Below are positions 1 to 8,611 of a DNA stretch of 64,000 bases, piece after piece; within the stretch, counting starts at the first letter, position 1; every line of letters starts with the position of its first letter. This stretch comes from Clostridium sp. UBA4548 (GTDB taxonomy: Bacteria > Bacillota > Clostridia > Clostridiales > Clostridiaceae): assembly GCF_002387895.1 (NCBI RefSeq), contig NZ_DGLI01000014.1, forward strand, positions 66,124 through 130,123. The letters are read 5' to 3'. A program made the translations under genes and the position numbers. The notes beneath the pieces were generated by a model. It made no database searches and was not told the origin of the DNA. It worked only from the letters and a program-made list of their open reading frames with translations.

Positions 1-409
1 CCAATTCTTTAACGAATTCCTTTTTAATAAAGCCTTTGAGATTAACAGTTTCATCACATATGATTTTAACTTCATACCAAAGAGTATCAAAGCTTTCACA
101 AAGATCTAAAATCTCTAGCTTAACACCGCTATGAACTATTCTTAGCACAGGGCTATTATATATTGGACTTAGGTATAATGAGGTTCTATTAGTTATTTCG
201 CCATGAAGATAATTTAGTGGGTGATAGAATATCTTTAAGTTGTCTACAGGCCTATTTAGAGTATTAACTTGAGCAGTTAAATCTTTGTTTTGTTTTGCTA
301 ATACTCTAAGTTTAAGTTGCTGAGTGTTCAGCTTTTGTATGTTTAAATAGTTAAAAACTCCAAGTCCTATACAAGCAAATATCAAAAGGTAAATAAAAAA
401 AGTAGTCAA
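1..409 (-). CDS. Membrane-anchored protein with SH3-like domain (3' partial)
   Basis: Read directly on the minus strand as an open frame of 136 codons that runs off the left edge, so the C-terminus is missing. It starts at a TTG preceded by GGAGG at good spacing. Residues about 3-21 form one hydrophobic segment (signal anchor), followed by a polar, Gln/Asn-rich helical stretch to about residue 55. The rest looks like a bacterial SH3 (SH3_3) fold: a segment of the LEILDL type, then WYEVKI and GFIKKEF, the usual pattern for cell-wall or ligand-binding SH3b domains. Function is inferred only from this resemblance. It is transcribed away from the HAD gene. Confidence 0.6.
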   Translation of the reverse strand, partial: MTTFFIYLLIFACIGLGVFNYLNIQKLNTQQLKLRVLAKQNKDLTAQVNTLNRPVDNLKIFYHPLNYLHGEITNRTSLYLSPIYNSPVLRIVHSGVKLEILDLCESFDTLWYEVKIICDETVNLKGFIKKEFVKEL

Positions 410-620
410 GGTTCAACCTCCATAAAGTACTATTATTAATATACTATTCTTACACTGAGCAAATATTGAACAATTTTATAAAGTAATATATAAATAATAA
501 AAAGTTGGAGTTTGTTTGTATTAGGTTAAAAATTCTAAGGTAGAATATCTATGAGCAAAGCCTATTTCAAAGATATTATTAATTTCTAAAAAACTAATAA
601 CTATTAGTAATCATATTAAT

Positions 621-650
621 AAAAAGAAAAACACTCTAAAGTAGAGTGTT
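621..650 (-). terminator. Intrinsic terminator of the HAD phosphatase gene
   Basis: A perfect 9-bp stem (AACACTCTA at 630-638, TAGAGTGTT at 642-650) with a 3-nt loop. On the minus strand it is followed by a T-rich tract (621-630). It overlaps the stop codon of the HAD gene. Confidence 0.8.
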
Positions 651-1300
651 TACACAGCTGAATTTATTTCATTGTATTCATTAATAAATCTGTCTGCGAG
701 AATTTTCATGTCTTCATGGGTATCCTTAGAATGCTCATCATATACTCCAACTACGGTCATTCCAGCAGCTTTAGCTCCCTTTATCGCAGGCAAGATATCT
801 TCAAAAACTATACATTCCCTAGGATTAACCTTAAGTTTTTCAGCGGCTAAGAGATACACATCAGGAAAATCCTTACCCCTTGAAACTTCATCAGTTAAAG
901 TAATAGAATCAAAGTATTCGTACACGCCATTAGCCTTTAAGCAAGCTTCTAGAAGCAAGGTATTGTTACTAGTAGCAAGAGCGATCTTTATTCCTTTGGC
1001 CTTAAGAACTTTTAAAAAAGATCTAACTCCGGGTTTTAGTTTAACACTAGTGGTATATTTATCAAAGGCCATTTCATTCCAATGTTTTTTTATTTCTTCT
1101 GTGGTATAAGGTAAGTTGAAGATATTTTTAAAATATACTGCAACTTCATCAAAGCTTAAATGTGCGATATCGTGCTTTAACAAAGGGGACGCCTTTATGT
1201 TATGTTTAGCTAGGTACTCAAAATCAATTTGTTCCCAAACCCACATAGAATCTACAATTGTTCCATCCATATCAAAAATTGCAGCTTTAATATTTTTCAT
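650..1300 (-). CDS. HAD-superfamily hydrolase, beta-phosphoglucomutase-like
   Basis: A 216-residue haloacid dehalogenase phosphatase or mutase. Motif I is FDMDGT at about residues 9-14 (Asp10 nucleophile, Asp12 acid/base), and a helical cap follows at about 20-85. Motif II is ATSNN near residue 108. Motif IV is VFEDILPAIKGAKAAGM near 163-179, with the acidic metal ligands. Family members dephosphorylate or isomerise small sugar phosphates in the cytoplasm; the substrate cannot be read here. Two ATGs lie in tandem. The second sits 8 nt from AGGTG and is preferred; the first would add one residue. It appears monocistronic, with its own terminator. Confidence 0.85.
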   Translation of the reverse strand: MKNIKAAIFDMDGTIVDSMWVWEQIDFEYLAKHNIKASPLLKHDIAHLSFDEVAVYFKNIFNLPYTTEEIKKHWNEMAFDKYTTSVKLKPGVRSFLKVLKAKGIKIALATSNNTLLLEACLKANGVYEYFDSITLTDEVSRGKDFPDVYLLAAEKLKVNPRECIVFEDILPAIKGAKAAGMTVVGVYDEHSKDTHEDMKILADRFINEYNEINSAV

Positions 1301-1442
1301 CATAGTATCACCTCTGAGAGGTAGTATAACAGAAATATCCTATAAGTTAAAGATGAAATAATATCCTCATACATTTTTTACAAAATAATATCTTTATTAT
1401 AATTGCGAATCTTGTAAAAATAATGAAAAAAATAGTATATTA

Positions 1443-1451
1443 TGGTATAAT
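1443..1451 (+). promoter_or_regulatory. Extended -10 promoter of the chemotaxis receptor
   Basis: TGGTATAAT matches an extended -10 element (TGn plus a perfect TATAAT) 34 nt upstream of the TTG start. No good -35 is seen 17 nt upstream, as is tolerated with extended -10 promoters. Confidence 0.5.
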
Positions 1452-1484
1452 TGCTATGAATAAACAAAAAGGGGGGAACTGCAT

Positions 1485-3029
1485 TTGCAGGATTTTGTTA
1501 TGGAGAAGAAAGATTATTTAATAAAGAATGAATATGAAGTCAATAAGCAAGTAGCATTTATACTTTTTATTACTGCTTTTGTAATTATGCCAATCACTTT
1601 TGGGCTAATTTACTTTAGAGTATTTCCGATTGAGATGGAGGTAGCTAAAGTGCCATTGCTTGTAGCTTTTGGGGCATTTAACATTAGTTTTATATTAAGC
1701 AAACTTAAGTTAAGCCACAAGCCTTGGTTTAAATATATTGCAATGCTTTGTTGCATTATAGGTGTGGCTGCAATTTATAAACCCTTTAAATGGAATGCTT
1801 ATATTGTATTATCATTCCCAATTATTTTATCCTCTTTATATTTTGATAAGAGATTTGTAAAGGTGACTTTTTTACTCTCAGTAATTGTTTATACTGGAGT
1901 AGATTACTTGGTTCAAGGCGATTTAATAAATAGTGGATTTTTCAAGGATAGAACTGTGATAAAGGCTTGGGTTGTTTCTTCAGCATCGAACTTTATCGGT
2001 TTCTTAGTTATTACCTATGCTACCTTAAAAATAGTCCATAGATCAAAAAATCTTATGGATGGACTTATTGGAGCAGAGGAACAGGGCATACTTCTTAATA
2101 AAATAACAAAGATTTTAGAAAAAGTTAAAAGTGTATCAGGAACTTTAAGTGAATCAGCAGATAGCTTAAAGATTATGGCTGAGGAAGCTACCATAGCTAA
2201 TGAGGTTATAGCAGATAATGCGGGAAGGACTTCGATGACCTTTGAAAACACAATAAGTTACATTGAAAATGCAACTGTCACTATTGATAGTATTTCTAAG
2301 GATTTGAAGAATATAAGCACCGAATCAGAGCTTGCCAATGAAGAAGGGAAGAATGCTATAGAATCCTCTAAAATCAGTGTGAGAGAAATCCAAGGAACTG
2401 TAGAAGAAATGAAGAATATTCAAAAGGATTTTGAGGAAAGTAGACTTTTAATTAAAAGATTAGGAGAACGTTCAGCAGAGGTAAGTGAGATATCTCAAGT
2501 TATTAGTGATATTTCTAGTCAAACAAATCTACTTGCCCTTAATGCAGCAATAGAGGCTGCTAGAGCAGGGGAGATGGGGAAAGGTTTTGCAGTGGTAGCG
2601 GATGAGGTTAGAAACTTAGCAGAAAAGTCCTCAGAAGCAGCAAAGAGCATATCACAATTAATTGATCAGGTACTAGCTGATACCAATAAAGCCATAGAAG
2701 CTACAGAAAGTAATATCAGTAAAATGGACAAAGGCCTTGAAATGGTAAAAAGATCAGGAAAAATGTTTGAGGATACAGCGGAAGTTAGTGAGGAAGTTTA
2801 TTTAAAACTAAACAATATAGCAACTTCAAACAAAAGAGTAAATGAGTATTCAACTACTATTGTTGAAATAATAAAAAATATAGATGAATTATCAAAGGAA
2901 GGTACAGCTCAAATGCAAGAAATAACTGCTTCTGTAGAAGAACAAGTTGCAGCAATACAAACTGTTGCAGCTTCTGTAACTGAGGTAGATGGCATGGCTA
3001 ATGAGTTACTTGTAGTAGTGCAAGAATAA
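1485..3029 (+). CDS. Methyl-accepting chemotaxis protein with six-TM N-terminus
   Basis: A 514-residue chemoreceptor. The N-terminal ~190 residues hold about six hydrophobic segments (near 22-45, 53-72, 82-98, 104-122, 126-145 and 163-185) with no large extracellular loop and no obvious HAMP domain. The C-terminal half is the coiled-coil signalling domain with the conserved hairpin tip (SSQTNLLALNAAIEAARAGE near 344-363, then GFAVVADEVRNLA). Such receptors control CheA; a sensory input within the membrane is inferred. The start is TTG, chosen because GGGGGG lies 8 nt upstream, while the in-frame ATG 15 nt later has no site at correct spacing. No other che gene is in the window. Confidence 0.9.
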   Translation: MQDFVMEKKDYLIKNEYEVNKQVAFILFITAFVIMPITFGLIYFRVFPIEMEVAKVPLLVAFGAFNISFILSKLKLSHKPWFKYIAMLCCIIGVAAIYKPFKWNAYIVLSFPIILSSLYFDKRFVKVTFLLSVIVYTGVDYLVQGDLINSGFFKDRTVIKAWVVSSASNFIGFLVITYATLKIVHRSKNLMDGLIGAEEQGILLNKITKILEKVKSVSGTLSESADSLKIMAEEATIANEVIADNAGRTSMTFENTISYIENATVTIDSISKDLKNISTESELANEEGKNAIESSKISVREIQGTVEEMKNIQKDFEESRLLIKRLGERSAEVSEISQVISDISSQTNLLALNAAIEAARAGEMGKGFAVVADEVRNLAEKSSEAAKSISQLIDQVLADTNKAIEATESNISKMDKGLEMVKRSGKMFEDTAEVSEEVYLKLNNIATSNKRVNEYSTTIVEIIKNIDELSKEGTAQMQEITASVEEQVAAIQTVAASVTEVDGMANELLVVVQE

Positions 3030-3054
3030 ATTTCCATAAACAATCTTAAAGAGC

Positions 3055-3106
3055 AAAAAACCAATTACCACATTGAAATGCTTAATAATGTGGTAATTGG
3101 TTTTTT
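3055..3106. terminator. Bidirectional terminator between receptor and hydrogenase genes
   Basis: A long perfect stem (arms at 3055-3074 and 3087-3106) includes an A-tract on the left and a T-tract on the right, so it can end transcripts from both convergent genes. Confidence 0.85.
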
Positions 3107-3188
3107 ATTCATAAAATTACTAGGTTAAAGATATATTTTCAGTTATTACTGAAATAGTTCTTTGGCTAGGCTTATTAAAATTCTCCAG

Positions 3189-4538
3189 TTAAAAGTCTCT
3201 ATGAAAAATTTCAGTTTTTGTATGATTTTTATAATCATCTATGGTAAAGATGCCTAATTTATCTAACATAGCATTCATCACTGCACTATCATAAGCAACT
3301 TTTATAGCAGAGTTTTCTGCAAAATCATCTACTCGTTCCTTCCCTTTGTCTCTAGGAATTATTGCTTTTGGTCCACCGACACAGCCTCCAACACAGCCCA
3401 TGCCTTCGATAAAGTTTCCAGTCATAATTCCTTTTTGAAGATTGTTTAGCATTTCCTTACATTCTTTAACTCCATTACCCTGCACTGAGTTTACTAGTTC
3501 ATACTTCTCAGGGAACATTCTTTCAACACACTCAGCAATGGCAATTGAAACTCCACCTGTACGAGCATAAAGCCTTCCACCACGAGAAGCATACTCAACA
3601 GATTCAGTTTCAGGAAGAGCAAAAGGAGAAATTTCTAAAGCATCAAAGATTTCCTTAAGCTCTGCAAAAGTTAGCACAAAGTCAATATCTCCTAGGAGAT
3701 CGGGCTCCTTGATTTCAGCCTTTTTAGCTACACAAGGACCTATGAATACAACTTTAACTGTAGGATTCAAATGCTTTAAAACCCTTCCGGCAGCAATCAT
3801 TGGAGAAACTGATGGTGACACATGCTTAACTAAATCTTCATAAACTCTTTTAAGCATAGCTACCCACATAGGACAGCAACAGGAAGTTATCATGAAATCA
3901 TCCTTTGTTTTAACATGGGCATCAAACTCTATAGCTTCCTTTAAAGTTAGCATATCAGCAAAAAAAGCTACTTCTACCATATCTGTAAAGCCCATGGTTT
4001 TAAAGGCTGTTCTTAATTGATTAATAGTAACCTCATCACCAAATTGACCCATTATAGCAGGAGCCACTGCTGCAACCACTGGGGCATTGCCTTGAAGCAA
4101 ATTCACAAGAGGAATAAATTCAACTCTATCAAGGATACTACCTGTAGGACATCCCTCTACACAAAAACCACAGTCAGTACATTTTTCACTGCTAATATAG
4201 GTAGTATTTTCTACTTCATCAACTAAAATTGCATCAAAAGGGCAAGACTCCTGGCAACGAGTTTTTCCATCTTTATCTACTTTGCAGTCCATGCCACATT
4301 TTTTTACTTTATTTACTACTTTATGGTTAAGTTCATATACTCTTATAGCTTCTTTTAACTCTTCTATGTAATTATCACTAAGACTTACCCCTACACCACA
4401 AAGACTAGAAATAACTGCAGCTAAATGTTGTTTATCTATATTTTCTTCTTGTAATAGTTCATTTACTTTTTCCTCAAATCTACCATTATAATAAGCTTTT
4501 ATAATGCATTGGAATAGTTCACTATATTGTTCTTTCAC
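3189..4538 (-). CDS. [FeFe]-hydrogenase-like protein, ferredoxin plus H-cluster domain (TSCCCP type)
   Basis: About 449 residues, cytoplasmic. After a helical N-terminus comes a two-[4Fe-4S] ferredoxin domain: first cluster C-x3-C-x9-C-x3-CP near 81-99, second CTDCGFCVEGCP near 120-131. The H-cluster domain carries the three signatures in variant form: TSCCCPMW, IGPCVAKKAE and GMGCVGGCVGGPK. The extra Cys in the first motif and the altered second motif resemble the group B or CpIII-type hydrogenases of clostridia rather than the main fermentative enzyme. It probably oxidises or evolves H2, but its physiological role is uncertain. The GTG at 4538 is preferred, about 10 nt from AGGA; a GTG at 4547 almost abuts that site. 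Confidence 0.8.
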   Translation of the reverse strand: MKEQYSELFQCIIKAYYNGRFEEKVNELLQEENIDKQHLAAVISSLCGVGVSLSDNYIEELKEAIRVYELNHKVVNKVKKCGMDCKVDKDGKTRCQESCPFDAILVDEVENTTYISSEKCTDCGFCVEGCPTGSILDRVEFIPLVNLLQGNAPVVAAVAPAIMGQFGDEVTINQLRTAFKTMGFTDMVEVAFFADMLTLKEAIEFDAHVKTKDDFMITSCCCPMWVAMLKRVYEDLVKHVSPSVSPMIAAGRVLKHLNPTVKVVFIGPCVAKKAEIKEPDLLGDIDFVLTFAELKEIFDALEISPFALPETESVEYASRGGRLYARTGGVSIAIAECVERMFPEKYELVNSVQGNGVKECKEMLNNLQKGIMTGNFIEGMGCVGGCVGGPKAIIPRDKGKERVDDFAENSAIKVAYDSAVMNAMLDKLGIFTIDDYKNHTKTEIFHRDF

Positions 4539-4582
4539 ACATAACACATCCTAAAATAATTTATTTATTATAAGCATGGCGT

Positions 4583-4599
4583 AGAACTGTAAAAGTTCT
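4583..4599. repeat. Inverted repeat AGAACT-N5-AGTTCT in the hydrogenase leader
   Basis: Perfect 6-bp arms separated by 5 nt, between the predicted promoter and the start of the hydrogenase gene. It could be an operator or a small leader hairpin. It shares the GAAC/GTTC core with the palindrome at 4687. Confidence 0.35.
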
Positions 4600-4635
4600 A
4601 AAAAAACATGACAAATAATTCTGAATTATTGTTAA

Positions 4636-4665
4636 ATTATAACATCATTTATTTTACCAAAGCAA
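4636..4665 (-). promoter_or_regulatory. Candidate promoter of the hydrogenase gene
   Basis: On the minus strand, TTGCTT (4665-4660), an 18-nt spacer and a perfect TATAAT (4641-4636), about 100 nt upstream of the start codon. Confidence 0.5.
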
Positions 4666-4686
4666 GAGTAGTTTTATACCTTTAAA

Positions 4687-4704
4687 AAATGAACAAGTTC
4701 ATTT
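4687..4704. promoter_or_regulatory. Palindrome AAATGAAC-AA-GTTCATTT, candidate operator
   Basis: An 18-nt perfect dyad in the 389-nt divergent intergenic region, 22 nt upstream of the hydrogenase -35. A near-identical copy lies at 59390-59405, upstream of purR. The size and symmetry suit a dimeric repressor such as a TetR-family protein; no candidate regulator is adjacent. Nothing else was recognised in the rest of this gap (4705-4926). Confidence 0.45.
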
Positions 4705-4926
4705 TATTCAATGACTTTAGAAGTAGATTTGACTTATACCAAAAGTTTAATTTCTGGCACAAGAATTCAACCTGAAGAGGATGGGACAATTACCCTTTCC
4801 AAACCTTGTTAAACACTTCAATAGGAATTTTGTTAATTTGTACAGAAGAGGAAATTATGTGCATAACTTAAGACGTGAAAATAATATACATATATAAAAA
4901 CATATTTATAAGGGGGGAGACTACAA

Positions 4927-5340
4927 TTGATAACTTTAGGAAAGTTTTGGGGAATAATCTGCATTATACTTAGTTGTACTTGCTTTTTAAAGTTCATAGT
5001 TCATATATTTTATTATAGGGTTATAAGAGGCTTATCTAAAAGAGGAAATAGAAAACTAATTGATAATACCAAAAGATTTATGAAAGTTCTAGAAAAAAAT
5101 CATGGGCTCTGTGGCATTGGTGCACTCTTAGCAGGGATAATTCATGTTTTTATAATGTATAGTAATGTGGGTTTTAGCTTTAGTGGATTCTTGGCAGCAA
5201 TAGCTCTATCATTTGTTATATTTCTAGGTATAATAAACAAATTTTCTTATAAAAATAAGAAAAGTAATTTTACTCAATATCATGTAATAGGAGCTATAGC
5301 AGCAATAATTTTTATATTGCTACATATTAATCTTAACTAG
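4927..5340 (+). CDS. Four-TM membrane protein with histidines in its helices
   Basis: A 137-residue integral membrane protein with four hydrophobic segments (about 4-30, 55-75, 81-100, 115-134). His residues lie in or at the ends of helices: HIFYY in the first, NHGL before the second, GIIHVF at its end, YHVIG before the fourth and LLHI at the end. Paired His in helices recall small cytochrome b-like proteins, so haem binding is possible but not shown. TTG is chosen as start because GGGGGGAGA lies about 9 nt upstream. It is divergent from the hydrogenase. I do not recognise the family with confidence. Confidence 0.6.
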   Translation: MITLGKFWGIICIILSCTCFLKFIVHIFYYRVIRGLSKRGNRKLIDNTKRFMKVLEKNHGLCGIGALLAGIIHVFIMYSNVGFSFSGFLAAIALSFVIFLGIINKFSYKNKKSNFTQYHVIGAIAAIIFILLHINLN

Positions 5341-5438
5341 GCAACTCCTTAATTAATCAGTATATTAAGCTGTTAGGAGAATTATGAGGAATAGTATAGA
5401 AAAATAAAACTAGATATGTTCCTATTGAATATTAATAT

Positions 5439-5485
5439 AGAGTCAGGGTAAGAAGTTAATTTATAAATTAACTTACTCTGACTCT
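5439..5485. repeat. Long inverted repeat downstream of the membrane protein gene
   Basis: AGAGTCAG at 5439-5446 pairs with CTGACTCT at 5478-5485, and the stem continues inward through TAAG and GTTAATT arms, giving a hairpin of about 47 nt. No clear T-tract follows on either strand, so it is a possible but weak terminator between convergent genes. Confidence 0.5.
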
Positions 5486-5606
5486 CTTAGATTTGAGCAT
5501 AATAAATGAGTTTAAGTTCTAATTTATAACCCTATATCTTAAGCAATTTAAAGCTTTTACAAATAGATGCTTCCAAAATTGTTTATGAAGCTATTTAGTA
5601 TAAAGC

Positions 5607-6095
5607 TTAAACATTACAATATAAGCCTCTTCCAGGTGGTGTTGTGTTGCAGCTTGGAGTACAAATTGCATTTGGACTAAGAAGTTCAGGATTATTTCCA
5701 CCCTTAACAACTAAGTCGCCAGCAACAGGCTGAACATCTGGGGTGATATCAAAGCAAAATACTCCAGTTTGACCTTTATCTACACCATTATCAAATTTAA
5801 TTCCATAAACTTGTCTGCCAGAACCGTCATCAATTGTATGAAGTTTAATTTCATAGTTTGGAGTTTGAGGTTCACCATTGATACTTACTGCAATATTACT
5901 AATAACAAAATCACCTAAAGGATTTTCAGTAATTCTATCACAAAGCTCTAGAATAAAGTGGCTTAAGCCAGGGGCGGTAGGGCCAGGTAAACCAGTAACA
6001 ACTACAGTGTAGCACCATCTAGTTCCGGTTTTATCTAGGGTAAAAGCATAGGTTGATCCTTGATAATTAATTGTTGCTGTGTTTGAACAAGGCAT
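5607..6095 (-). CDS. Uncharacterised beta-rich protein, possible cell or spore surface component
   Basis: 162 residues, no signal peptide and no membrane segment. The N-terminal part (TATINYQGSTYAFTL, then RWCYTVVVTG and LSHFILELCD) resembles the WTYxVT...SHWVLxLC pattern of a beta-sandwich module found in many Firmicute surface proteins. Seven Cys are spread through the chain, and the C-terminus is Pro/Cys-rich (CTPSCNTTPPGRGLYCNV). A role in a spore coat or exosporium layer is inference only. The start is ATG at 6095, with GGAGGG 10 nt upstream. A longer frame from a TTG at 6113 would place its start within that Shine-Dalgarno sequence. The 364-nt gap to the right holds only the tRNA terminator. 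Confidence 0.6.
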   Translation of the reverse strand: MPCSNTATINYQGSTYAFTLDKTGTRWCYTVVVTGLPGPTAPGLSHFILELCDRITENPLGDFVISNIAVSINGEPQTPNYEIKLHTIDDGSGRQVYGIKFDNGVDKGQTGVFCFDITPDVQPVAGDLVVKGGNNPELLSPNAICTPSCNTTPPGRGLYCNV

Positions 6096-6423
6096 AATTA
6101 TTTTTCCCTCCAAATTAATTTTAATTTTACCATTAACATATATAAATTACAGTATTCTATGCGGATGGTAAGGGCTAAAGAAATTCATTGGAAAGACAAT
6201 GCTAGAATAAAATAGCAAATTATTATAGTTCATCTATTGATTGTCTACACCATAAAATCTAGAAAGCTAAAATATATAATAGTTTTAATTCCTATTAATA
6301 CATAATATTTAGTTATCAAACAATTTGTGTCAAATATTTTCAGTTATATGATAATAATATGAAAAAATAAAATCAGATAAACTAGAGTGGATTTTAAAGA
6401 AGAAAACAAAAATTCATGGATAA

Positions 6424-6459
6424 AATAAAAAAAAGAGAGCTACAATTGTAACTCTCTTT
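6424..6459 (-). terminator. Terminator of tRNA-Pro
   Basis: AAAGAGAG (6432-6439) pairs with CTCTCTTT (6452-6459). On the minus strand a run of T residues follows (6424-6434). It starts at the 3' end of the tRNA. Confidence 0.8.
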
Positions 6460-6535
6460 TGGTCGGGGTGACAGGGATTGAACCTGCGACCTCATGGTCC
6501 CAAACCACGCGCGCTCCCATCTGCGCTACACCCCG
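6460..6535 (-). tRNA. tRNA-Pro (anticodon UGG)
   Basis: A 76-nt cloverleaf on the minus strand. The acceptor stem pairs CGGGGTG with CACCCCG, the discriminator is A and the CCA end is encoded. The anticodon arm is CGTGG-TTTGGGA-CCATG, with TGG at positions 34-36, and the T arm contains GGTTCAATCCC. A single copy, not in a tRNA cluster, with its own promoter and terminator. Confidence 0.95.
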
Positions 6536-6547
6536 CTGACAAAAATT

Positions 6548-6576
6548 ATTATAGTATATACAAACTATAATGTCAA
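6548..6576 (-). promoter_or_regulatory. Consensus sigma-A promoter of tRNA-Pro
   Basis: On the minus strand, TTGACA (6576-6571), exactly 17 nt, then TATAAT (6553-6548), a perfect match at both elements, 12 nt upstream of the mature tRNA 5' end. Confidence 0.9.
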
Positions 6577-6648
6577 TGACTTTTATCAAAAACATGTTGA
6601 ATATATTTAAAAATGTGGTGAAAAACTTTTCTTATATGTAAAAGAATG

Positions 6649-6694
6649 AAAAGGCTACAACATACTGTCTAGATATATAGAGTATGCTGTAGCC
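6649..6694 (-). terminator. Terminator of the secreted helical protein gene
   Basis: GGCTACA and CATACT (6653-6666) pair with AGTATG and TGTAGCC (6681-6694), with one bulge. On the minus strand TTTTC follows the stem. It lies 12 nt past the stop codon. Confidence 0.75.
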
Positions 6695-6705
6695 AAATTT
6701 AATAA

Positions 6706-7356
6706 CTACTTAAACTTCTCCGGAAATTGTTTTATTATTCCATCTGTAATTATATCAGAAAACTTTAGCATATGAATTTCTCCATCATCATAAGCAGCTA
6801 TAGACTTTTTCCAATCCTTGTTTAGTTCCGCTATAGCTTGATCAGTCACTAATTGGAGATGTCTATGAAGCATTTCTTTTATTGTATTTTTTGAATAGTT
6901 GGGGTTTAAGCTAACTAAAAGCTCTGCAATATCGTCAGCATTTTTAAACCATAAGGAATTATATTTTTCTAAATCTGATGTATTTCCAGCCTTAGCTGCG
7001 TCAACAACTTGCCCAGCTATGGAAATATGTTCTCTAAAAAGTTGGGATAACTTTTTCCCGTTATCACTTCCATAAAAGGCTCCAAAGGAATTACCAATAG
7101 CGTCTTGATTTTGTAATAGTCGTTGCAAAGTTTCATCCTTATTTTCTAGATTAGATAAATTACTAATAATATAATTTCTTGTCCAAGTAACATGATCATC
7201 CCACAGTTTATAATTAGCTAACTTGAAGTTAGTTACTTTTCTGCAATTTAAATCATTTATTGGGTGGAAGTATTCACTAGCATAAGCAGGAAGTGATGGT
7301 ATTAATGATATCAGAAAAAATAAAGTTAATGATAAATTTAGGATAAACTTTTTCAT
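6706..7356 (-). CDS. Secreted all-helical protein of unknown function
   Basis: 216 residues with a typical signal peptide (MKKF, hydrophobic core to about residue 24, cleavage near AYA-SE). The mature part is alpha-helical with conserved motifs LWDDHVTWTRNYIIS (near 52), FREHISIAGQVVDAAKAG (near 107), a NADDIAELL..LNP segment and GIIKQFPEKF at the C-terminus. This matches a clostridial/bacillary family of about 200 residues that often carries unsupported labels such as 'glycosyltransferase'. I see no catalytic fold of that kind. Conserved His/Asp/Glu in helices could bind metal (inference). AGGAGT precedes the ATG at good spacing. Confidence 0.7.
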   Translation of the reverse strand: MKKFILNLSLTLFFLISLIPSLPAYASEYFHPINDLNCRKVTNFKLANYKLWDDHVTWTRNYIISNLSNLENKDETLQRLLQNQDAIGNSFGAFYGSDNGKKLSQLFREHISIAGQVVDAAKAGNTSDLEKYNSLWFKNADDIAELLVSLNPNYSKNTIKEMLHRHLQLVTDQAIAELNKDWKKSIAAYDDGEIHMLKFSDIITDGIIKQFPEKFK

Positions 7357-7532
7357 TGTATTTCACTCCTTTTACTTTGTAGTACTAGTATAGTATTTTC
7401 AAAAACAAAATGTCTTTATTCATTAATATCAAATAAATTATAGCTTGGAAATATATGTATCTTATTATATAATTTATGATATATTTTAATAATAAAGGTT
7501 ATATTAATAAATATAAATTTTGAGGTGAAATT

Positions 7533-7910
7533 ATGAAGGAGTTTAATAAGTATAATTTAAATTTAATCAGTGATTTTCCGGTGAAGATATTTAAGGATAG
7601 AGAAGAAGATTTAGATTTAATCATCCCTATAGAAAATAGAACAGTAAATCTTTGTATGGATAACATGCCACAGGTTATAGCTTCTAGAATACAGTATAGC
7701 AATGTTAATAGCTTAATGATAAGAATTTCTAAGGAGGAAAATAACAATATAGGAACAATTCACTTTTTAAGTGATGAGGGTGCTCATTCAACTATGAGTA
7801 ATTTTGAAATAGATTACGGCAAGTGTCACATTAAAGTTTTGCTTAAGGAGTATTCTGTGGATATGTTATTTGTAGATACTAACTGTCCTTTATCCTATGA
7901 TAAGATTTAA
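7533..7910 (+). CDS. Hypothetical protein, 125 aa
   Basis: I do not recognise this protein. It is soluble, mixed alpha/beta and moderately acidic, with no signal peptide and no cysteine cluster. The N-terminus reads MKEFNKYNLN. AGGTG lies 8 nt before the ATG. It is transcribed alone between two unrelated genes, with no clear terminator downstream. The preceding 176 nt hold only the leader of the divergent secreted-protein gene and A+T-rich DNA. Confidence 0.55.
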   Translation: MKEFNKYNLNLISDFPVKIFKDREEDLDLIIPIENRTVNLCMDNMPQVIASRIQYSNVNSLMIRISKEENNNIGTIHFLSDEGAHSTMSNFEIDYGKCHIKVLLKEYSVDMLFVDTNCPLSYDKI

Positions 7911-8109
7911 CAATATTATGGAAGGTAAGTTCTCCTAGACTTTTCAAATATAAGTTAATTTTCCACTCAAAATCTATGAATTCAATAAACTTATTAAGCA
8001 TTTAAGATTTTATTTGACCGTTAAACATAATATCCTATACAAAGAGTTAAAATTTCTGTTATAATAGCCATTATTGAGAGCAAATTTTGCAGGAGGAATG
8101 AATCTTAGT

Positions 8110-8532
8110 ATGAAAGAATTCAAGTTTAATACATTAACTAAAAAATACACTAGAAGACAGCTGGCTATAAGCTTACTTATGACCATATCTATTATAATAA
8201 CAGCCATTGGATTATTTGTAAGAGGCAGCATTTTTTATGGAAGATTGTTTGCAGTTTTATCTATAGTAGCTTTATTTATGTCATATACAATGATTAAAAA
8301 AGTAAGAATTATTGAGGACATAAATTATCTTATTATACATAAAGATAGATTTGAGCTTAACAACAATTTTTCAACTAAGGGAAAAATGTTCAAGTTTAAT
8401 GATATAAGTGATGTGCGTTTTACAATGAAAGGTATTAAGTTTAGAGTAGGTATTAGGGAGTATAGAGTAGCGTACAATTTTCTAGAAGAACAGGACATCG
8501 AAAAGGTTAAAAATGTATTTGGAAGATATTAA
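8110..8532 (+). CDS. Membrane protein with two TM segments and PH-like tail
   Basis: 140 residues. A basic N-terminus (KKYTRRQ) is followed by two close hydrophobic segments (about 20-38 and 42-60), then a cytoplasmic beta-rich domain (IIHKDRFELNN..., FKFNDISDVRF..., FRVGIREYRVAYNF) and a final helix (EQDIEKVKNVFG). The layout of two helices plus a small PH-like domain resembles YcxB-type or bPH-domain membrane proteins; no enzymatic motif is visible. AGGAGG (8091-8096) directly precedes an in-frame ATG at 8098, only 1 nt away. The next ATG at 8110 is preferred for spacing, but this is not certain. Confidence 0.55.
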   Translation: MKEFKFNTLTKKYTRRQLAISLLMTISIIITAIGLFVRGSIFYGRLFAVLSIVALFMSYTMIKKVRIIEDINYLIIHKDRFELNNNFSTKGKMFKFNDISDVRFTMKGIKFRVGIREYRVAYNFLEEQDIEKVKNVFGRY

Positions 8533-8563
8533 AATACATAGATCATAATAAAATACTTAAATA

Positions 8564-8599
8564 AAAAATAGTAAGCTTATTTTTAAGCTTACTATTTTT
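8564..8599. terminator. Bidirectional terminator
   Basis: A perfect 16-bp stem (AAAAATAGTAAGCTTA and its complement) with a 4-nt loop and A/T tracts at both edges, between convergent genes. Confidence 0.85.
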
Positions 8600-8611
8600 T
8601 ATGCTAAGGAA

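Noticed and set aside
4687..4704. SOS box reading of the GAAC/GTTC palindrome
   Set aside because: The spacing between GAAC and GTTC is 2 nt, not the 4 nt of Gram-positive LexA boxes.
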